The notes below the pieces were generated by a model that saw nothing but the letters and a program-made list of their open reading frames with translations, ran no database searches and had not been told where the DNA came from. Positions 37,897 through 46,079 of a stretch of DNA of 64,000 nucleotides are shown in pieces. The stretch's first letter is position 1. Each line of letters begins with the position of its first letter. The DNA is from a virus, in the IMG/VR virus record IMGVR_UViG_3300043418_000072, positions 167,362 through 231,361 of that record; one strand, given 5' to 3'. Position numbers and translations under genes: made by a program.

Positions 37897-38679
37897 TTAT
37901 CGTCCGATGTACTTTTTAGGTGACATTTCTAATCGACGTTGTTCTTCCGTTTTTGGTACCCATCCGGTACCGTACTGTGGATATTTTTGAATCCTGTCTT
38001 CTACAACATACATCATTAGCACAATGCTAAATCCTATGCCGAGAATCATACCAATGGCGCCAACTCCTTCAATGAAGTATTTGTCCATTAGTTGTTTTTT
38101 ACGTTTTGCTGCAATCTCTTCGTTGCGCATCTTGCGAGCAATAAGCACACGCTGGGTTTGACCCATGTGCTTCATCATTTGTTCGACTTCAGTGTAAAGA
38201 GCACCTAATTCAGGCGGACTCTGATAAACCATGAGCTCACGTAGATCCACACTCATTTGTTCTAGCTGCTTACGCATTAGAACACGTTGCAGAGCACGTT
38301 TACCTAGAGAGGCATCACCGGTGTATACTTCGTTTTCGGCACGGCGCTCCTCTTCTTCCATAATAGCCAAACACTTATAGAAGTTGTCGTAGTACTCTCC
38401 TAGCTTTTCCCCAATTTCAGTATAGACACCAGTATGCTGGCCTTCGTTGGCTTTCTTGTTTAGCTCAACGACTTTGTTCTTTTCTTGTATGAACTGGTTA
38501 CGCTGCTCTACTGTGGCTGGCTTTTCTGGAGGGTGAAGTTTCTTAAATTGATCGTCGAGATCTTTAAGTACGTCTTTAACTTCGCCTGCGGCACCCTTAA
38601 TATCCCTGTATAATTTGCAGCCAGCCTTAACTGCGGAGACAGCTCCGTTAGCAAGTGCAAAGAGGGTTAATGGATCCAA
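37897..38679 (-). CDS. coiled-coil protein with C-terminal membrane span
   Basis: 260 residues; starts at TTG 38679, seven bases after AGGAG (no in-frame ATG close by). MDPLTLFALANGAVSAVKAG, then extended helices (residues 25-190) with Glu/Lys heptads, and one transmembrane helix near 205-228 (FIEGVGAIGMILGIGFSIVL). It looks like a conserved myovirus protein, perhaps in tail assembly or membrane contact. Function unknown. Confidence 0.65.
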   Translation of the reverse strand: MDPLTLFALANGAVSAVKAGCKLYRDIKGAAGEVKDVLKDLDDQFKKLHPPEKPATVEQRNQFIQEKNKVVELNKKANEGQHTGVYTEIGEKLGEYYDNFYKCLAIMEEEERRAENEVYTGDASLGKRALQRVLMRKQLEQMSVDLRELMVYQSPPELGALYTEVEQMMKHMGQTQRVLIARKMRNEEIAAKRKKQLMDKYFIEGVGAIGMILGIGFSIVLMMYVVEDRIQKYPQYGTGWVPKTEEQRRLEMSPKKYIGR

Positions 38680-38747
38680 AGCGCATCTCCTGTTATTATT
38701 ATTGTTAGAGGGCTACCCTAACTTATTTACAGGAGGTTTGCTCTAGA

Positions 38748-39056
38748 TTAAATGCTGCTAATACGTTTTAGGATTTCTTCGTAAAAACTGTCAACTTCGC
38801 CGCCAAAGCGCCCAATAAGGTGTACGCTTAGGTCATGGCATATCTTGTAGTCCTTACGGTTAAGTGCTTCCACAAAGTCACAATGCAGCTTAGTTGAGTG
38901 CTCGATTGTGGTAATTTCTGTTAACGCGATTTTCTCTGCAGGGATTACACAGAATACTTCAAGGGGCTTGCCCTCAACCTCAAGAGTTTCTAGTTCTAGT
39001 ATAGTGTAACGTTCCCGTAGCTGTTCCGCCACATCTTTTCCAAAGATAAGTTGCAT
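38748..39056 (-). CDS. conserved hypothetical phage protein (102 aa)
   Basis: 102 residues. MQLIFGKDVAEQLRERYTIL, then ELETLEVEGKPLEVFCVIPA and a C-terminal helical half with KLHCDFVEALNRKDY are typical of a small protein found in many T4-like genomes next to conserved structural genes. Function unknown. It lies one base after the next upstream gene. Confidence 0.68.
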   Translation of the reverse strand: MQLIFGKDVAEQLRERYTILELETLEVEGKPLEVFCVIPAEKIALTEITTIEHSTKLHCDFVEALNRKDYKICHDLSVHLIGRFGGEVDSFYEEILKRISSI

Positions 39057-39057
39057 T

Positions 39058-39618
39058 TTAATTTCCTAACACGTTTGATGGTGTAAACATGCTATCCCAC
39101 AAATCTACTTTAATAAAGGATTTGTGCTGAAATCGAGCCATAGTTGTAGTATCATTGACGTTACCAATTGGCTTATTCCCGACTAGAGCAGCATATTGAC
39201 TAATTAGTAGTTGCTCTGCGTAATAAACTTCGTAATCAGGCGTGATTGACTCAAACTTATAATTAGTAAAGTCAAATACCTGCACAGTTACAAATTGATG
39301 ATCGATATCGTGGTTGTACGAAGTTTTAAAATCTTCTTCAATATAAACCCAGTCAGCGCCGCTTGATCCACGGATACGTAGCGGTCCCCAGCTTTTGATA
39401 TGTGCAATTTGTCGATAGAGCCTGTCGCCGGGATCCGCAGATCTAGCCTTAGGTGCGCTCATACCGAACTTAATCACAATATCCTTATACTTAATTTTGT
39501 AAACATACTTTTCGATCTTGTGTTTATCAAAATAATGTTGAATTTCGATTGGTGCATTCATCTTAGATACATCAAGAAAATGCTGAGGAACCTGATTCCA
39601 GTTGATATTAAATTTCAT
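39058..39618 (-). CDS. GIY-YIG-like hypothetical protein
   Basis: 186 residues from ATG 39618. YVYKIKYKDIVIKFGMSAPK, then GDRLYRQIAHIKSWG follows the spacing of GIY-YIG nucleases (Y-x-I ... Y/K-x-G-x-S ... R-L-x-R-Q), but key residues are only partly kept. It overlaps the exonuclease gene by ATGA. May be a nuclease of restriction or repair type; unsure. Confidence 0.5.
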   Translation of the reverse strand: MKFNINWNQVPQHFLDVSKMNAPIEIQHYFDKHKIEKYVYKIKYKDIVIKFGMSAPKARSADPGDRLYRQIAHIKSWGPLRIRGSSGADWVYIEEDFKTSYNHDIDHQFVTVQVFDFTNYKFESITPDYEVYYAEQLLISQYAALVGNKPIGNVNDTTTMARFQHKSFIKVDLWDSMFTPSNVLGN

Positions 39619-40145
39619 CGTTTTTCTAATCCTAATTTGCAGAACACTTGCTGCACTGCGTTTGCTTGACTCACGCAATCTTCTAGCGCATTGTGCAAAC
39701 CAACTTTGCCCTTAACACGTGGGTCACCGTGTACTTTAAACAAGGTGCGTGAGTCTGCGATCTGCCAGAACTGCCAAGGTGTAGGCCATCCGTATTGCTC
39801 GTACAAGTTTTCAAGAATCGCAATGTCAAACACAGGACCTTGGCACCAAATGTTATTTACGCCCACTAAGAACTTGTTGAGCTGGCGATACATATCCTCT
39901 ACCGGTATACGTCCTTCAGTACCCAGTGCTTCTTCACGCACATCCTCGGCTTGCTGCATCCACCATTGCAGTGTATCTTCTTGGACCGTTCTACCACGGG
40001 CAATTTGTTCGTCTGCATCTGGACGGATATACAAACCCGGGCCCGGATCCTCCATTGTGTAGGGATTGAATTTAACTGCACCGAGAGTGAGAATTACACA
40101 CCCCGGGCGAGTACCTAAAGTTTCTAAATCGAGCATTACATCCAT
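39615..40145 (-). CDS. DEDDh 3'-5' exonuclease
   Basis: 176 residues. DVMLDLETLGTRPG is Exo I (DxE), NIWCQGPVFDIAILENLYEQ Exo II, and VGLHNALEDCVSQANAV Exo III with His and Asp (H-x-A-L-x-D). Similar small exonucleases (Rv2179c/RNase T-like) trim RNA or DNA ends. Leaderless: ATG five bases after TATAAT. Confidence 0.88.
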   Translation of the reverse strand: MDVMLDLETLGTRPGCVILTLGAVKFNPYTMEDPGPGLYIRPDADEQIARGRTVQEDTLQWWMQQAEDVREEALGTEGRIPVEDMYRQLNKFLVGVNNIWCQGPVFDIAILENLYEQYGWPTPWQFWQIADSRTLFKVHGDPRVKGKVGLHNALEDCVSQANAVQQVFCKLGLEKR

Positions 40146-40150
40146 GCTAT

Positions 40151-40179
40151 ATTATATGCTGCTAGTTATAGATTGTCAA
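40151..40179 (-). promoter_or_regulatory. early promoter, leaderless arrangement
   Basis: TTGACA, 17 bases, TATAAT, then ATAGC and ATG 40145. It overlaps the stop of the PP-loop gene. Confidence 0.82.
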
Positions 40180-41317
40180 TTGACTTGCCAACCAAATAGA
40201 ATTTACTGTAGCAACCGATTAGTCCCTTAGTGAAGTCACCGCCGTTGCACCAACTGGTTGGAACTTGTTTTGACAAGTCGCTCAGACCATTAAGCCATTT
40301 TGAGTACGCAGGGATAGCATCGCTTCTAAACCAATACTCATTTTCTTGGAACATGGGATTGTATGGTTTCTTTACTTTAAACAAGATATCACTGTTGTGG
40401 GGATAAATTAGATCGTTGACAATGGAGTAGTATTGTTCTGGTACCAATGCGCCATACTTACTGTGATCAAGTTTATCCCTTAGGTCAGGGTGTAAATCAA
40501 ACCATGCACAAATGACCTGTGCTTGCTTTGCTAGCATTTCGGGTAAGTCGGGAGTCCAATAAAACAACTCGTCGTTTTCCCAATAATGGTCGTTGGTTTG
40601 ATTAAAGTCCCCCACGCTGATACTTAACTGTATGTCTAAGAAATACAAGTAGTAGGCATTGTCTTTGTAACAGATTCGTGGCTTGTCAATGCCGTGAATA
40701 AACCCGACTCTACGACCTGCATCGTATTGCTGTAGGTAATTCTTTGTGGCATTGTGCAGCAAGATGTTCTTGGGCATAGACGAGTTATAACGCACACCTG
40801 GGTTGAAATCATCAATCCAATTTGGGTTATTGTAATAGTCTAAGAGATCATCAGTGTAGTCGTATAGAGTTACTTTTGTTCTAGTATCTATGTCTAGTTT
40901 CTTAAGCATTGGTAACGCTTGAAAATCAATTTCACTGCGCAAATTCCATGCTTCGTCGCTGGCACTCTTAGTGGACTCAGTGCCCTTAAACGGACCGAAG
41001 ATCAATATCTCATCAATGAAGATGTTGTTGTCGTGAAATGCACGTAGGATAGTGTAGCTATCAATGCCGCCGCTGAAGCAAAGCACAAGGTAATCATACT
41101 TGTCCCTAAGTTGCTGCGCCCTAATGCGATACAACTCACTTAGTGAAATATCAACAGGTTTGGTCCAGTTGTAGTTTGAAAACGCCGACTCGTTGAAATT
41201 CCAGTGAGGATGGATGCCGGACTTTGAGTGTTCAGTGATAGCATCAATTTTTCTGTAGAACTTCTCGGGTCCTACCTGATAAAATCCACGTTTATCGTAT
41301 TCAATCGAATTTGACAC
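40166..41317 (-). CDS. PP-loop ATP pyrophosphatase-like protein
   Basis: 383 residues, GTG start at 41317. YLVLCFSGGIDSYTILRAFH contains the SGGxDS phosphate loop of the adenine-nucleotide alpha-hydrolase (PP-loop) superfamily, as in asparagine synthase, QueC and TtcA. The long C-terminal part (with SKWLNGLSD, SWCNGGDF) is not a known module. It would adenylate or thiolate a substrate that cannot be named. It overlaps the TctC-like gene by 17 bases. Confidence 0.75.
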   Translation of the reverse strand: MSNSIEYDKRGFYQVGPEKFYRKIDAITEHSKSGIHPHWNFNESAFSNYNWTKPVDISLSELYRIRAQQLRDKYDYLVLCFSGGIDSYTILRAFHDNNIFIDEILIFGPFKGTESTKSASDEAWNLRSEIDFQALPMLKKLDIDTRTKVTLYDYTDDLLDYYNNPNWIDDFNPGVRYNSSMPKNILLHNATKNYLQQYDAGRRVGFIHGIDKPRICYKDNAYYLYFLDIQLSISVGDFNQTNDHYWENDELFYWTPDLPEMLAKQAQVICAWFDLHPDLRDKLDHSKYGALVPEQYYSIVNDLIYPHNSDILFKVKKPYNPMFQENEYWFRSDAIPAYSKWLNGLSDLSKQVPTSWCNGGDFTKGLIGCYSKFYLVGKSIDNL

Positions 41318-42188
41318 GTTGCTTTATTTTCCGAAAGTTTGATGCTAATTCTTCTAGCTGATTGGGAACTGTTTTTACTGGGCGATGGTCTAGTTCTAGC
41401 AAGCGTTCTGCAACTACCGGTTGAGATACAATTTTTCGAATCTTTTCTATCATTACAGGATCAGCAGTCTTGTTAGCAATTAGGATGGACCAGCGGGTAT
41501 ACCCATAATCATTAATGCCAAGTTCGCGCAATGTTGGTACGTTAGGATTGGCTGGCAACCGATGTGCAGACATTACTGCCAGTGCCCTGATTTTTCCAGA
41601 TTTGATATAAGGATCCATAATTGACTCAGCTTCCATCATGTAATCGATCTGGCCGCCCAGCACATCTACTAGAGCTTGTGCTTGTCCTTTATAGGGTACG
41701 CTAGTAAACGTACCTTGCCCGTTGCCAACAATGGCTCCTGCAATGTGCGTCCCCGACCCAATGCCACTTGTGCCGTAAGTAACAGGCCTAGAGCGTGAAA
41801 TTTCAATCAGTTGCTTGAGAGTCTTTGCAGGATGGTTATTGCTCACTACCAACATAGAAGCTGAATTTCCTAGATGCTTAATGACCACAAAGTCACTAAA
41901 CTCGTATTCAACATTAGCTTCTCCGATGTTATCAGTGAGTCCATTACTGGCAATCATAATAACTGTCTCATTGGTTCGCACTTTAGATAGGTAGTTGTAC
42001 GCAATAAATCCACCGCCACCTAGTTTGTATTCCAAGTTGGTGGCAACACCGTTTTCTTCTAGTGCAGTTTGCACAGTCCTAGCTACACGATCACTAACGC
42101 CGCCGGGCTGATACTGAACAATTATTTTAACTGGTTGAGCAAACGCAGAGCTTGCAACTAATACCAATGCGGCTAGAATTAATTTCAT
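41301..42188 (-). CDS. Bug/TctC-family periplasmic binding protein
   Basis: 295 residues. Signal peptide MKLILAALVLVASSAFA, then VKIIVQYQPGGVSDRVARTV, TYGTSGIGSGTHIAGAIV, TSVPYKGQAQALVDVLGGQI and NVPTLRELGI: the ordered motifs of the tripartite tricarboxylate transporter receptor family, which is hugely expanded in Burkholderiales. They bind carboxylates and other small molecules. No transporter partner is encoded here. Almost certainly a host-derived gene; its role in infection is unknown. Confidence 0.9.
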   Translation of the reverse strand: MKLILAALVLVASSAFAQPVKIIVQYQPGGVSDRVARTVQTALEENGVATNLEYKLGGGGFIAYNYLSKVRTNETVIMIASNGLTDNIGEANVEYEFSDFVVIKHLGNSASMLVVSNNHPAKTLKQLIEISRSRPVTYGTSGIGSGTHIAGAIVGNGQGTFTSVPYKGQAQALVDVLGGQIDYMMEAESIMDPYIKSGKIRALAVMSAHRLPANPNVPTLRELGINDYGYTRWSILIANKTADPVMIEKIRKIVSQPVVAERLLELDHRPVKTVPNQLEELASNFRKIKQRVKFD

Positions 42189-42656
42189 TTATTTTGTCTT
42201 TTTGGTTTCAGCTGCTGCAACTCGTTTACGCAGGCTGCTACTAGAGAAACTGTGATCTCTACTGTTAAAGATATGCTTGACACCAATGTGCGAACCTTCT
42301 GCTCGACCTGTAAAGTCTTGGCTCTCGTATTCCACACCTAAGATGCGCACATCAATGGGCAAGATGAGAATCAAGTCACGCAGGTCTTGTTCAGTTTGGT
42401 ACACAACAATTTCGTCAACAAAGCGACATGCACTTAGTTGGATTTGTCGTTCTACTACACTTTGAATAGGCTTGTTTTTGGTATCAGGGCGATCGATTGT
42501 GGCATCTGTTTGCAATCCTGCAATCAAGTAATCACAATGGTTCTTGGCTTCTGCCAACATGGCAATGTGTCCTGCATGTAGCAAGTCAAATTGACTGAAG
42601 GTAATGCCAATGACTTTACCTTCATCTTTGAGCTGTTTGATCTTATTGAAAATCAT
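42189..42656 (-). CDS. cytidylyltransferase-like nucleotidyltransferase
   Basis: 155 residues from ATG 42656. GITFSQFDLLHAGHIAMLAE is the HxGH motif, RPDTKNKPIQSVVERQ the middle helix, and SFSSSSLRKRV the ISSSxxR end motif of the RfaE/TagD family. It would activate a sugar phosphate or polyol phosphate with CTP or ATP. It fits the sugar-modification genes, though its neighbours are not sugar genes. Confidence 0.82.
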   Translation of the reverse strand: MIFNKIKQLKDEGKVIGITFSQFDLLHAGHIAMLAEAKNHCDYLIAGLQTDATIDRPDTKNKPIQSVVERQIQLSACRFVDEIVVYQTEQDLRDLILILPIDVRILGVEYESQDFTGRAEGSHIGVKHIFNSRDHSFSSSSLRKRVAAAETKKTK

Positions 42657-42859
42657 GCTATTAAATGTTTCTTTCTCTCTTTGAAGTCTGCGCAATGGGC
42701 ACACTTCTTAACCTGCACAATATAGTTGCCTTTATATGTGCGAACCTCTTTGGTATTGTCCCACTTGGTCCATTTATGAAACCCAAAGCTGCACCAGCAA
42801 CTAGTTACCAATGGATCGTCGCCCTTTAGTACTCGGAATGTGTTTTCTTCTTCATTCAT
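42653..42859 (-). CDS. small Cys/His protein (68 aa)
   Basis: 68 residues from ATG 42859 inside the end of the upstream gene. CWCSFGFHKWTKW, then VKKCAHCADFKERKKH has two C-x1-2-C pairs separated by about 30 residues, a likely zinc ribbon. It is coupled with the nucleotidyltransferase (ATGA). Function unknown. Confidence 0.62.
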   Translation of the reverse strand: MNEEENTFRVLKGDDPLVTSCWCSFGFHKWTKWDNTKEVRTYKGNYIVQVKKCAHCADFKERKKHLIA

Positions 42860-43112
42860 CGTCGTCGGTGGTTTCTGATAATTCATCCATACCTTCACCG
42901 GTAGTGTGTTGGTATGTTTTGTCGCCTACTATCCATTCGTCAGTCCAGAAGCGTTGGCTGTTACTGGACTCGGGTGGCGGAAGTAGCGCAAGCATAGTGA
43001 ATACTTGCTCACGCTCTTCGCCTTCTAGAATTCGAGTAGTTTTGAGCAAGCCGCAACGTTTTAGAAACGCACGAGCTTCCTCTTTGGTCTTGAACTCTTT
43101 GGGTTTGATCAT
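42852..43112 (-). CDS. hypothetical acidic-tailed protein (86 aa)
   Basis: 86 residues. Helical start KPKEFKTKEEARAFLKRCG, a loop with LLPPPESSNSQRFWTDEW and a disordered acidic tail (ELSETTDDDE). ATGA overlap with clpS, so it is translated right after it and may assist the Clp machinery; that is positional inference only. Unrecognised family. Confidence 0.6.
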   Translation of the reverse strand: MIKPKEFKTKEEARAFLKRCGLLKTTRILEGEEREQVFTMLALLPPPESSNSQRFWTDEWIVGDKTYQHTTGEGMDELSETTDDDE

Positions 43113-43420
43113 TGATCAGCTTCAAGTTTGACCTGAAGTGGGAATCCGTTGTTACGTGCAAGCAGTGTGACTTCAACACCTTTTTGCTCTGCAATTTCGT
43201 AAGGGAGAGTTGCAACCACTGCCGAACCTTCTTCGTGGATTCGCATAGTCAATTGCTCAGAACTGTCATTGTCGTGATTGAAAACAGCCTTCAGCGTCTC
43301 GACAACAAATTCCATAGTAGTGGTATTGTCGTTAACGTAAATCACCTTGTACAAACTTGGTGGCTTAACATCGAAACGTGGTTGGATTTTAATTTGTTGA
43401 CGAGTTTTGGTATTTGCCAT
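43109..43420 (-). CDS. clpS: ClpS adaptor
   Basis: 103 residues. PPSLYKVIYVNDNTTTMEFV is the ClpS core; the N-degron pocket residues Asn, Asp, Thr and Met of the VNDxxTxMEF segment and His in MRIHEEG are kept, with Asp to Asn at one site. YEIAEQKGVEVTLLARNNGF is the ClpA-binding half. ClpS brings N-end rule substrates to ClpAP. Here the phage also has ClpP and ClpX but no ClpA in the window. Confidence 0.9.
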   Translation of the reverse strand: MANTKTRQQIKIQPRFDVKPPSLYKVIYVNDNTTTMEFVVETLKAVFNHDNDSSEQLTMRIHEEGSAVVATLPYEIAEQKGVEVTLLARNNGFPLQVKLEADQ

Positions 43421-43437
43421 AATTGAATTAAGTTAAA

Positions 43438-43459
43438 CGTAGGGCGTCATTGCCCTACG
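43438..43459 (-). terminator. terminator of hsp20
   Basis: CGTAGGGC-AATGAC-GCCCTACG followed by TTTAACTT on the minus strand; eight-base-pair stem. Confidence 0.75.
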
Positions 43460-43473
43460 TATATCACATTATA

Positions 43474-43920
43474 TTACTTTTTGAAAGTAATTGCAATGGA
43501 TTTTGGTTTCTTTTCTTCCGGAACAACTAGTTCCAGTTGAACAGAAAGGATACCGTTTTCCACAGTAGCGCCACGAACCTCTACGTTGTCTGCCAACGTA
43601 AAATCGCGAACGAAGTTGCGGTTACTGATTCCTTGGTGCAAGTATGTTGGAGCAGCCGAATCGGCATCCTTGACCTTTTCACCAGTTACAGTAAGAACAT
43701 TGTCTGCTAGCTCTACGTTGATTTCGCTTTCTGAGAATCCAGCAACTGCAACTTCGACCACAAAATGGGTTTCGTTAACTTGAACGATATTGTGTGGAGG
43801 GTAGTTGCCGCTTTTGCTGTTTGCAAAGGTGCGATTCAATTCCTCAAACATGCGGTCAAAGCCAATGGCTGAACGATGTAGGGAAGGTAGGTCTAGAGTA
43901 CGGATGTTGAATTGTGTCAT
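43474..43920 (-). CDS. small heat-shock protein (Hsp20/IbpA family)
   Basis: 148 residues, usual length. The alpha-crystallin domain spans about 40-135: FVVEVAVAGFSESEINVELA, ADNVLTVTGEK, then FTLADNVEVRGATVENGILSV; the conserved A-x-x-x-N-G-(I/V)-L motif is present. The C-terminal KPKSIAI holds the I-x-I oligomer motif. Prevents aggregation of denatured proteins; T4-like cyanophages carry similar genes. The leader contains a ROSE-like hairpin. Confidence 0.94.
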   Translation of the reverse strand: MTQFNIRTLDLPSLHRSAIGFDRMFEELNRTFANSKSGNYPPHNIVQVNETHFVVEVAVAGFSESEINVELADNVLTVTGEKVKDADSAAPTYLHQGISNRNFVRDFTLADNVEVRGATVENGILSVQLELVVPEEKKPKSIAITFKK

Positions 43921-43926
43921 GTTATT

Positions 43927-43940
43927 CTCCTATTAAGCAA
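43927..43940 (-). promoter_or_regulatory. ROSE-like RNA thermometer candidate
   Basis: In the hsp20 leader TTGCT-TAAT-AGGAG can fold so that UUGCU covers the Shine-Dalgarno site with a central G-G pair, the arrangement known from ROSE elements. ATG follows six bases later. Upstream the leader also has TGTAG/CTACA. Confidence 0.45.
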
Positions 43941-43989
43941 GTTATGACGTTTAAAATGTAGCCCGATTATCGGCACTACATGTTTATTT

Positions 43990-44017
43990 ATTATACAGAC
44001 AAAAAGTCAGTGATCAA
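43990..44017 (-). promoter_or_regulatory. promoter of hsp20
   Basis: TTGATC, 16 bases, TATAAT, at the end of the preceding gene; transcript leader about 62 bases. Confidence 0.6.
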
Positions 44018-44287
44018 ATTATTTTGGGCATCTACAACTTCAATACGTTTCCTGCTGCTGCTATGGTATTGTGGTTTGTAGGTTAGTAAGAAAAAGCTGA
44101 TACTTGCTGGATCCTCGAGAGTGAGATACAAGTATCTGCCGTCGTTTTTAAGCGTGTACGGCTGCTGATAACGACTGCCCCATCGCTGCATATCCGTTTG
44201 AATAAAGGATATTGCAGTTTGGTTAACGCCAACAGGATTTCCTGGAAAAATGGTTTCGTCAGCAGGTAATCGAAACCTAACTTGCAT
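43991..44287 (-). CDS. hypothetical protein (98 aa)
   Basis: 98 residues from ATG 44287, which overlaps the rpsU stop. Strand-rich (RFRLPADETIFPGNPVGVNQ, YLYLTLEDPASISFFLLTY) with a basic patch (SSSRKRIEV). It has no recognised domain. Translated right after bS21, so it may be expressed together with ClpX and bS21. Function unknown. Confidence 0.6.
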   Translation of the reverse strand: MQVRFRLPADETIFPGNPVGVNQTAISFIQTDMQRWGSRYQQPYTLKNDGRYLYLTLEDPASISFFLLTYKPQYHSSSRKRIEVVDAQNNLITDFLSV

Positions 44288-44520
44288 CAGTACAGTTTCT
44301 TTGGCAAGCTCTCTGCTTGCAGTTTCTTTTGCCAACGGCGCTTGGCTTGTGCTGCTGCCTTCTTGCGCTTGGTAGTTGGCTTTTCGTAAAACTCACGTTC
44401 GCGAAGTTCTTGCAACTTGCCACTCTCCATGATTTTCTTTTTAAATTTGCGCAAGGCTTTTTCAACGTTGTCGTTTTGCACAACTACGCTGCTGCCATAA
44501 AGTTTCATTCTTTCGTTCAT
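44287..44520 (-). CDS. rpsU: ribosomal protein bS21
   Basis: 77 residues. VEKALRKFKKKIMESGKLQE, then LREREFYEKPTTKRKKAAAQ is nearly the bacterial consensus. bS21 sits on the platform of the 30S subunit beside the anti-Shine-Dalgarno region and affects initiation. Phage copies are known to join host ribosomes. In this phage, where many mRNAs lack leaders, it could bias initiation; that is inference. Confidence 0.94.
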   Translation of the reverse strand: MNERMKLYGSSVVVQNDNVEKALRKFKKKIMESGKLQELREREFYEKPTTKRKKAAAQAKRRWQKKLQAESLPKKLY

Positions 44521-44527
44521 TTTTATC

Positions 44528-45730
44528 CTATTCTATAAAATTAGGTGGGTCGTTATATTTAACCACTTTGTCAGTAATCTCTATCTTTTTAAAACCCTGC
44601 TTTTTAATTTCAGTTAGGGTGTACATATATGGTGTAAGAGTACGCTCTAAAATACTCTTTAGTCCACGGGCACCAACTTTTTGCTGCACTGCTAAGTCGG
44701 CTACTGCTTCAATGGCTTCCGGTGTAAACAGTAATTCCACTTCGTCTGACGAGAAGTAAAACTTCATCTGTGCAAGCAAGTTGTTCTTAGGTTCAGTTAG
44801 AATCTTAACAAAGTCATCCTTGCTTAGTTCGTCAATTTGCACAGAGATTGGGAAACGTCCAGTAAACTCCGGTATCATCCCAAACTTTTGGAAATCGTCC
44901 GGGGTCACTTCTGTAACATCAATTTGGTCTTCATTGGCTGAGTTGAATCCAATACTGGTTCCTCGCTGCCTACGGTCGACAATCTTAGGTAGTCCAGCAA
45001 AGGCACCGCCGGCAATAAACAAGATCTTGCTGGTATCAATTTCCACTTGATCCATTGCTGGATGCTTCTTGCCACCATTTACACTAACCTTGCACTTGGT
45101 ACCTTCTACTAGCTTGAGTAGAGCTTGTTGTACTCCTTCGCCGCTTACGTCACGAGTTAGGCTAGCTGATTCACTTTTACGTGCAATTTTGTCTACTTCA
45201 TCAAGGAAGATAATACCTTGCTCACAACGGGCAACATCGTATTCTGCTGCTGCTAGCAAGCCCGAGATGATGCTTTCAACATCATCCCCTACATATCCTG
45301 CTTCGGTTAGTGTAGTTGCATCTGCTACAACAAAGGGCACGTTTAGATAACGTGCGATTGTTTTGGCTAGTAGTGTTTTACCTGAGCCAGTTGGGCCGTG
45401 AATTAGAATGTTTGACTTTTCTAGTTCAACTGAACTTTCGAAGAAGATGCGTTTGTAGTGATTAACCACTCCCACACTAATTGCAATTTTGGCAGCGTCT
45501 TGGCCGATAATGTATTCGTCTAAGTGCTGTTTGATTTTGATTGGATCAAGTGCCTTGCCAATTTTCTTATCCTTGCGAATATGATCGTTAGCTTCTTTGT
45601 TAATGATGTTGCTACAAAGCGTGATACATTCATTACAAATGCCCGCGTCGTTGGCTACAATTAACTTCTCAACTTCATTACGGCTTTTACCACAGAAGTT
45701 ACAGTGGATCGGTTGAATGGTTTCGCTCAT
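44528..45730 (-). CDS. clpX: ATP-dependent Clp protease ATPase subunit ClpX
   Basis: 400 residues, near normal length; ends with TAG. Zinc-binding domain [17 protein letters not shown]2-C (residues 10-40), Walker [13 protein letters not shown], Walker [12 protein letters not shown], pore loop GYVG in [10 protein letters not shown], pore-2 [20 protein letters not shown], and the IGF loop ([10 protein letters not shown]) that docks onto ClpP. The RKH loop is KKH here. Recognises degrons such as ssrA tags, unfolds them and feeds ClpP. It can pair with the phage ClpP at 21396. Confidence 0.96.
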   Translation of the reverse strand: MSETIQPIHCNFCGKSRNEVEKLIVANDAGICNECITLCSNIINKEANDHIRKDKKIGKALDPIKIKQHLDEYIIGQDAAKIAISVGVVNHYKRIFFESSVELEKSNILIHGPTGSGKTLLAKTIARYLNVPFVVADATTLTEAGYVGDDVESIISGLLAAAEYDVARCEQGIIFLDEVDKIARKSESASLTRDVSGEGVQQALLKLVEGTKCKVSVNGGKKHPAMDQVEIDTSKILFIAGGAFAGLPKIVDRRQRGTSIGFNSANEDQIDVTEVTPDDFQKFGMIPEFTGRFPISVQIDELSKDDFVKILTEPKNNLLAQMKFYFSSDEVELLFTPEAIEAVADLAVQQKVGARGLKSILERTLTPYMYTLTEIKKQGFKKIEITDKVVKYNDPPNFIE

Positions 45731-46079
45731 GGGCTCTTTTGATAAAATATTCTAATACGTTAGTGTATTTACGATCATTGTTGATAAAGTTCTTTGGCCC
45801 GTAATGGTATGTTTTTTCTGACCCAACAAATAGGTCTTTGATTGGACTTAGCTCGGTAGCAGCGGTGTTTACTACGATTGCATCTACTTGCCCTGCTGCC
45901 TTGGTAAGCCAATTAACGTCATCTAACTCTGCACTGTACAGATACACATTAAATGCTTCGTTATGTCCTGCGCATAAAAATGCCAATGTTTCAACGTCAA
46001 CTGGATCGACGTCAATTAGCAATACTGAATGATTTGGATCTTCTACAAAATCCGGCGGGGTAATAAAGTTAGTTGTCAT
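45699..46079 (-). CDS. conserved hypothetical phage protein (126 aa)
   Basis: 126 residues. SVLLIDVDPVDVETLAFLCA, then DAIVVNTAATELSPIKDL shows a flavodoxin/Rossmann-like alternation of strands and helices, seen in T4-like proteins of unknown role. It overlaps clpX by 31 bases and the membrane protein by ATGA. Function unknown. Confidence 0.62.
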   Translation of the reverse strand: MTTNFITPPDFVEDPNHSVLLIDVDPVDVETLAFLCAGHNEAFNVYLYSAELDDVNWLTKAAGQVDAIVVNTAATELSPIKDLFVGSEKTYHYGPKNFINNDRKYTNVLEYFIKRAHERNHSTDPL

